64,000 nt of DNA from Amycolatopsis rifamycinica (lineage in GTDB: Bacteria; Actinomycetota; Actinomycetes; Mycobacteriales; Pseudonocardiaceae), in NCBI RefSeq assembly GCF_000695625.1, contig NZ_JMQI01000066.1:1-64000 (forward strand), written 5' to 3'. The notes under the pieces were generated by a model. The model saw only the letters and a program-made list of their open reading frames with translations, had not been told where the DNA came from and made no database searches. This document shows, piece after piece, positions 59,997 through 64,000 of the stretch. Every line of letters begins with the position of its first letter. The stretch's first letter is position 1. A program made the translations under genes and the position numbers.

Positions 59997-60980
59997 ATGC
60001 CCCAGGTGCGCACGACAGGACGACACCGCAAACCCGCGACGATCGGACTCGCCGCACTGGTGGGCGTAGCAGGCGCGACGGCGACGGCGATCGCGCTCAC
60101 CAGCCCGGCGAGCAACGCGGCCACGGAACAGTGCGGCGGCCTCGACACGGCGTTGCGGAACAACCTGACGTTCATCGCGAGCCAGCGCACAGCCCCGGAC
60201 GCCGCATCGAAGACCCGCATGGCGAATCGCCAGGCGGTGGTCGACCAGATCGAGCAGAAACGCGAAGCGGCAGGCTGCGCGAACCAGGTGGCGGCGAACG
60301 AGGTGGCCGTCCAGTGCGCGGCGCTGGTGGCGGCCGGGCAGGCGGCCGAGGCGCGGGACGAGGCCGGGCAGGGCGGAATGGCCGCCGAGAAGGGCGCGGC
60401 GGGGAAGAAGGGTGCGGCCGCGGAGAAGAAGGGCATGGCCGGCCAGAACGCCGCCGACCAGGATGCCGCTGCCGCCCAGGCCTGCGAGGTGGTCCAGGAG
60501 TGCCTGGCCCAGGCCGCCGGTGTGGCCGACGAGAACGCCATGGCGAATCAGAACGGCAAGGCCGAAGAAAATGGCGCAGCCGCCGAGGACGGCATGGCTG
60601 GTGAGCAGGGTATGGCCGCGGAGAATGGGGTGGCCGGCAAGCAGGGTATGGCCGCCGAGGACGGCATGGCCGGTGAGAACGGTATGGCCGCCAAGAACCA
60701 CGCGGCCGACAAGAACGGCATGGCCGGGGCGGCGGACCAGAACGGGATGACCGGTGAGCAGCAGGATGCCGGCAAGATCGTCCTCTCCGCGCAGGACTGC
60801 GCGGACATCCTGAAGTGCGCTTCCCAGGCCGCCGACCCCGCAGCGCAGCAGCAGGGTATGGCCGCCGACGAGAAGCAGAAGAAGGCCGGGAACAAGGCCG
60901 CCGAGAAGGCCGGTGCGGTCGCGGCCCAGTGCGTCGCCGCCGCGGTGGACGCGGCCGGGAAGGCGCCCGCGGGACGCTGA
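59997..60980 (+). CDS. secreted repeat-rich protein
   Basis: 327 residues from ATG after AGAGGAGGGG. Signal peptide with cleavage near NAATEQC. Residues 45-110 are a Cys-containing helical domain (EQCGGLDTALRNNLTFIASQR; REAAGCANQ). Residues 120-290 are low-complexity repeats of the type GMAAE(D/N)GMAGE, rich in Gly, Met, Ala, Glu and Asn, interrupted by Cys pairs (ACEVVQEC, DCADILKC). The repeat unit is about six or seven residues and imperfect. Extracellular matrix or envelope function is possible; no family recognised. Confidence 0.65.
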   Translation: MPQVRTTGRHRKPATIGLAALVGVAGATATAIALTSPASNAATEQCGGLDTALRNNLTFIASQRTAPDAASKTRMANRQAVVDQIEQKREAAGCANQVAANEVAVQCAALVAAGQAAEARDEAGQGGMAAEKGAAGKKGAAAEKKGMAGQNAADQDAAAAQACEVVQECLAQAAGVADENAMANQNGKAEENGAAAEDGMAGEQGMAAENGVAGKQGMAAEDGMAGENGMAAKNHAADKNGMAGAADQNGMTGEQQDAGKIVLSAQDCADILKCASQAADPAAQQQGMAADEKQKKAGNKAAEKAGAVAAQCVAAAVDAAGKAPAGR

Positions 60981-61013
60981 CCCAGCACCCAGCACCCAGC
61001 CAGCAGCACCGGA

Positions 61014-61045
61014 CCCGGACCGGGCGGCCTCACGCCCGGTCCGGG
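61014..61045 (+). terminator. hairpin after the repeat-rich gene
   Basis: Perfect 13-bp stem CCCGGACCGGGCG/CGCCCGGTCCGGG with a six-base loop, 34 bases past the stop. Confidence 0.75.
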
Positions 61046-61162
61046 CCGCCGGTGTACCCGAACCGGTGACCGGCGGGAACTCCAGCCCGTCGCCGTTCGT
61101 TCTCCTCGTAGCGCGCAGTACCCTGGCGCCCGGACAACGACCGACGACAGCACGAGGCTCCA

Positions 61163-61810
61163 GTGACCACCGACCCGGCGGCCGAGGACCTGCGCGAGGC
61201 GGCCGACGAACTCGCCGTCGCCGGGCAGCTCCCGCGGTTTCTCCTGATGTACAAGTTCGCCATCGAAGAGCTGATGACGAAGCTGCGGATCCTCAGCGAG
61301 GAATTCGACTTCGTCCACCAGCACGACCCGATCGAGCACATCACGAGCCGCGTCAAGCGGCCCGAAGCCATCAAGGAAAAAGTGCGCCGCCGCGGGCTGG
61401 GCGGCGACTGGGTCTCCGCGGCCGCCGCGCTCGACGACATCGCCGGGATCCGGGTGGTCTGCCCGTTCGTCTCCGACGTCCACGAGGTCGCCCGGATGCT
61501 CACCGCGCAGGACGACGTCGAGCTGCTGCGCACCAAGGACTACATCGCGAACCCGAAGGCGAACGGCTACCGCAGCCTGCACCTCATCGTCCGCATCCCG
61601 GTGTTCCTGTCCGACCGGGTGGAAAAGGTCAAGGTCGAGGTGCAGCTGCGCACCATCGCCATGGACTTCTGGGCGGCGGTCGAGCACAAACTGTCGTACA
61701 AGTACCGCGACAGCGTCCCACCCGACTTCGCCGGCGAGCTCGCGGCGGCGGCGCGGACGGCCGCCGACCTCGACAACCGGATGGCCGCGCTGCACGAACG
61801 GATCCGTTAA
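61163..61810 (+). CDS. small alarmone synthetase, RelQ/YjbM type
   Basis: 215 residues from GTG. Only a (p)ppGpp synthetase domain: the synthesis loops SRVKRPEAIKEKVRRRG, LDDIAGIRVVCPFVSDV, DYIANPKANGYRSLHLIV and VEVQLRTIAMDFWAAVEHKL are all present. There is no hydrolase, TGS or ACT domain, which fits stand-alone RelQ-like enzymes making pppGpp-type alarmones under stress. The stop overlaps that of the convergent TetR gene (TTAA). Confidence 0.9.
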   Translation: MTTDPAAEDLREAADELAVAGQLPRFLLMYKFAIEELMTKLRILSEEFDFVHQHDPIEHITSRVKRPEAIKEKVRRRGLGGDWVSAAAALDDIAGIRVVCPFVSDVHEVARMLTAQDDVELLRTKDYIANPKANGYRSLHLIVRIPVFLSDRVEKVKVEVQLRTIAMDFWAAVEHKLSYKYRDSVPPDFAGELAAAARTAADLDNRMAALHERIR

Positions 61811-62436
61811 GGCTCGGCGAGGGCGTCGAGCATGATCCGCAGCCCGAATTCGAACTCCGCTTCGTGGTCGCACACCGCCAGGTACGGCGCCGCCGCGGAA
61901 ACGGCGGGCAGGCCGGAGCGTTCGAGCTCGGCGAGGCGGTGCGCGCCGCCGAACGTCGGGGCGGCCTCGACCTCGCGCATCAACGTGCCGACGAGGAACG
62001 CCAGCACGGCCCGCAGCCCGTGCACGGCACGATCGGGTGGGTAGCCCGCCGCGAGCAGCGGGGCGAGCACCGCCTCCACCGGCGCCAGCGCCGTGATCGA
62101 CGCGAGCCGGCGGGTGAGCACGAGCGGTGCCGCCCGCGGGTGGCCGAGCATCGCGGCCCGGAACCCGTGCGCCAGCGCCGACATCGTCTCCCGCAGGTCC
62201 GGGTCCGCGGGCGGCGCGGGGATCGCGGCGAGCAGCATCTCGGCGATCCCGTCCAGCAGCGCGTCCTTGCCGTCGACGTGGTTGTACAGGCTCATCGGGT
62301 CGACGCCGAGCCGCCGCGCCAGCTTCCGCATGCTGACGGCGGCCAGGCCCTCTTCGTCGACCATGGCGAGCCCGGCGAGCAGGATCCGTTCGCGCGACAG
62401 GACGCCCTTGGGCGGCCGCCCGCGCCGGGTGGTCAC
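61807..62436 (-). CDS. TetR-family regulator of the P450 operon
   Basis: 209 residues from a GTG that overlaps the P450 stop. N-terminal HTH with LSRERILLAGLAMVDEEGLAAVSMRKLARRLGVDPMSLYNHVDGKDALLDG and a TetR_C (tetracycline-repressor-like) C-terminal domain. The perfect palindrome ACCTACA-G-TGTAGGT before the P450 gene resembles sites of this TetR branch, so it likely represses its own operon. Confidence 0.9.
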   Translation of the reverse strand: MTTRRGRPPKGVLSRERILLAGLAMVDEEGLAAVSMRKLARRLGVDPMSLYNHVDGKDALLDGIAEMLLAAIPAPPADPDLRETMSALAHGFRAAMLGHPRAAPLVLTRRLASITALAPVEAVLAPLLAAGYPPDRAVHGLRAVLAFLVGTLMREVEAAPTFGGAHRLAELERSGLPAVSAAAPYLAVCDHEAEFEFGLRIMLDALAEP

Positions 62437-63737
62437 GGCGTGAGCACCGCGGGCAGGTTCTCGTAGCCGCGCAGGATCCGCGTGTCGCGACGGCGGCCGC
62501 CGGGCAGCACGCGCAGGCCGGGGAACCGGCCGAAGATCGTGCGCAGGCCGATCTCGCCCTCCATGCGCGCCAGCGACGCACCCAGGCAGTGGTGGCGACC
62601 GGCGCCGAACGACACGTGGTCGCGCGCGCCCGCCCGGGTGACGTCGAAGACGCCCGGATCGGCGAACACGCCGGGGTCGCGGTTGGCGCCCGCGAGCACG
62701 GTGGTGACCAGCGCCCCGCGCGGCAGCGGAACTCCGGCGACCTCGGTGGCGCGCGTGGCCAGCCGGCCGGTCAGCAGGACCGGCGGGTCGTACCGCAGCA
62801 CCTCCTCGACGGCGTTGCTCCACAGATCCGGCCGTTCGCGCAGCACGGCGAGCTGCCCGGGGTCGCCCGCGAGCAGCGCGATGCCGCTGCCGAGCAGGTT
62901 GACGGTCGTCTCGAACCCCGCCGCCAGCACCAGCCCCGCGGTGGACTTCAGTTCCGTCTCGGTGAGGCCGACGCCGCCGTCACGGGCCGCGACGAGCTTG
63001 CTGAACAGGTCGTCGCCGGGGTTGCGGCGGAGGTGGTCGAGGTGCTCGCCGAGCCAGGCGTCGAACTCGGCCAGCGCGGTTTCGACGTGCCGGAACGTGC
63101 GCCAGCCCAGCCCGAGGTCGAGGCTGGGCGCCGCGGCCGCGCCCAGCGACAGCACCTTCCCGAGATCGGACGGCGGCACGCCGAGGATCTCGCTGATGAC
63201 GGTGACCGGCAGCAGCGCGCAGTAGGACTCGACGAGGTCGAGCGGGGCGGCGGGGTCGAGCGCGTCGAGCAGGCCGTCCGCGATCTCCTGCACCCGGCCG
63301 CGCAGCTGCTCGACCGCGCGCACGGTGAACACGCCGGTGACGAGCTTGCGGTAGCGGGTGTGCTCGGGCGGGTTGACGGCCAGCAGCGACGGCGGCCGCA
63401 CCGGGTGCAGGTGCTCGCCTGCCGACCATTCGACGAGCCTGCCGAGCGCCGAGCCGTCGGATCCGATGACGCCGACGCGGAAATCCTCGCTGGCGAGAAC
63501 CTCCCGGACCGCGGCGTGCGTGGTGGTCATCCACCCGAAACGGGTGCGCGCGAGCGGCCCGGCCTCGCGGATCTCCTCGAACAGCCCGGTCAGCTCCCGC
63601 CCTTCGGCCGCGGCGACCACCATCCGCCCCTGCAGGTCACCGCGCCGGGCCTCACGGCGCAGCACGGTACGGGGGAGGGCGTGGCCGAGCCCCCAGCGAA
63701 CGACGGGCTTCGCGCGGGCCAGAGCTCCTTCGAGCAC
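62433..63737 (-). CDS. cytochrome P450
   Basis: 434 residues from GTG with GGGGGAAA upstream. Heme-binding FGAGRHHCLG (Cys at about 384), I-helix AGFETT, and ExxR in EEVLRYDPPV. A full-length soluble bacterial P450. It is the first gene of a two-gene operon with a TetR regulator behind it; no ferredoxin is adjacent. Substrate unknown. Confidence 0.92.
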   Translation of the reverse strand: MLEGALARAKPVVRWGLGHALPRTVLRREARRGDLQGRMVVAAAEGRELTGLFEEIREAGPLARTRFGWMTTTHAAVREVLASEDFRVGVIGSDGSALGRLVEWSAGEHLHPVRPPSLLAVNPPEHTRYRKLVTGVFTVRAVEQLRGRVQEIADGLLDALDPAAPLDLVESYCALLPVTVISEILGVPPSDLGKVLSLGAAAAPSLDLGLGWRTFRHVETALAEFDAWLGEHLDHLRRNPGDDLFSKLVAARDGGVGLTETELKSTAGLVLAAGFETTVNLLGSGIALLAGDPGQLAVLRERPDLWSNAVEEVLRYDPPVLLTGRLATRATEVAGVPLPRGALVTTVLAGANRDPGVFADPGVFDVTRAGARDHVSFGAGRHHCLGASLARMEGEIGLRTIFGRFPGLRVLPGGRRRDTRILRGYENLPAVLTP

Positions 63738-63760
63738 GGCTTTCCCCCTTCGGTCGGCGT

Positions 63761-63775
63761 ACCTACAGTGTAGGT
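63761..63775. promoter_or_regulatory. TetR operator before the P450 gene
   Basis: ACCTACA-G-TGTAGGT, a perfect 7-1-7 inverted repeat 24 bases upstream of the P450 start; it touches the stop codon of the next leftward gene. Confidence 0.8.
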
Positions 63776-64000
63776 TATCGACGCCGCCGGGCGGGTTGCG
63801 TCGGTGGCCCGGACCTCGACCCGACCGGCGCCAGGAGCACGCCGAGAGCGATCAGCTCCGTCAGCGCCATCCCGCGTTCCACCAGGCCGAGCGGGATGAG
63901 CGTCCACCAGCGGCCGTCCTCCGCGGCGGCCACCACCACCGCGCCCAGGATCACCGCGAACCAGCCCAGTGACACGATCGCCAGCACGCGGACCAGCCGG
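63775..64000 (-). CDS. membrane protein, 5' end beyond the window
   Basis: Open to the window edge. At least 75 residues with two hydrophobic helices (LAIVSLGWFAVILGAVVVAAA and ALTELIALGVLLAPVG) and an Arg-rich tail. A GTG at 63987 could start it, but codons continue in frame to the edge, so the true start is probably outside. No family recognised. Confidence 0.5.
   Translation of the reverse strand, partial: RLVRVLAIVSLGWFAVILGAVVVAAAEDGRWWTLIPLGLVERGMALTELIALGVLLAPVGSRSGPPTQPARRRR

Noticed and set aside
1..64000. tRNA, rRNA, riboswitch or integrase/transposase genes
   Set aside because: None seen on reading the window: no clear tRNA T-arm context, no FMN or cobalamin element before ribA, and no transposase or integrase motif.

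Overview
The window is very GC-rich DNA, dense with genes that overlap by ATGA, GTGA or TGATG, and it uses many GTG starts. A conservon-type signalling cluster, a DUF6292 protein, chitin and arabinan hydrolases and many one-gene-one-regulator units all point to a filamentous actinomycete. Pseudonocardiales, probably Amycolatopsis or a close relative, is the best guess. This is inference from gene content; there is no rRNA or tRNA gene to confirm it.

Layout. 1-5 kb: a cut TetR gene, a small secreted protein, then a leftward operon (DUF6292, pyruvate oxidase-type ThDP enzyme, small membrane protein, SDR) facing a MarR regulator whose gene is bracketed by two TTGCG/CGCAA palindromes. 5-8.5 kb: a molybdopterin oxidoreductase without the usual N-terminal Fe-S cysteines, its partner protein and a DUF6098 gene. 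8.5-9.3 kb: a 17-bp tandem array. 9.3-15.4 kb: an LtrA-like membrane protein, then a conservon (histidine kinase, roadblock protein, DUF742 protein) that ends in an MHYT sensor instead of the usual GTPase. 15.4-19.1 kb: a large secreted protein and an epimerase. 19.1-25.7 kb: a leftward six-gene chitin operon (GH16-CBM5/12, lipoprotein, two permeases, GH20, GntR/HutC regulator) with a DasR-like operator in front.

25.7-28 kb: arsR-arsC fusion, VOC protein and a PLP dehydratase. 27.9-35.7 kb: a catabolic island for 2-pyrone-4,6-dicarboxylate and oxalomesaconate (ligJ, ligI, MFS transporter, DUF1932 dehydrogenase, FCD-GntR regulator, ligK, ligU). One shared operator sequence sits at all three of its promoters, and a spore-photoproduct-lyase-like gene lies inside it. 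35.7-43.5 kb: DUF2231 and MFS membrane proteins, a pair of identical hexapeptide micro-ORFs, a diguanylate cyclase, OsmC, a LacI/PhyH pair, two small genes and a ZIP transporter.

43.7-47 kb: a single large gene of lower GC encoding a restriction-endonuclease-like domain, a WD40 propeller and a membrane KAP P-loop NTPase. It is the best candidate here for an undescribed conflict or defence system. 47-51.6 kb: secreted trypsin-like protease, ECF sigma factor with membrane partner, MarR/RibA pair, a repeat cluster and two small genes. 51.7-57.6 kb: secreted double-GH43 protein, TetR with a kinase-like protein, and a TIM-barrel protein. 57.7-64 kb: membrane-anchored pseudo-esterase, LLM oxidoreductase behind a MerR-type promoter, repeat-rich secreted protein, small alarmone synthetase, TetR/P450 operon and a cut membrane gene.

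Most units are metabolic or regulatory cassettes with their operators visible between divergent genes. Function assignments rest on reading the sequence alone; no database search was run.
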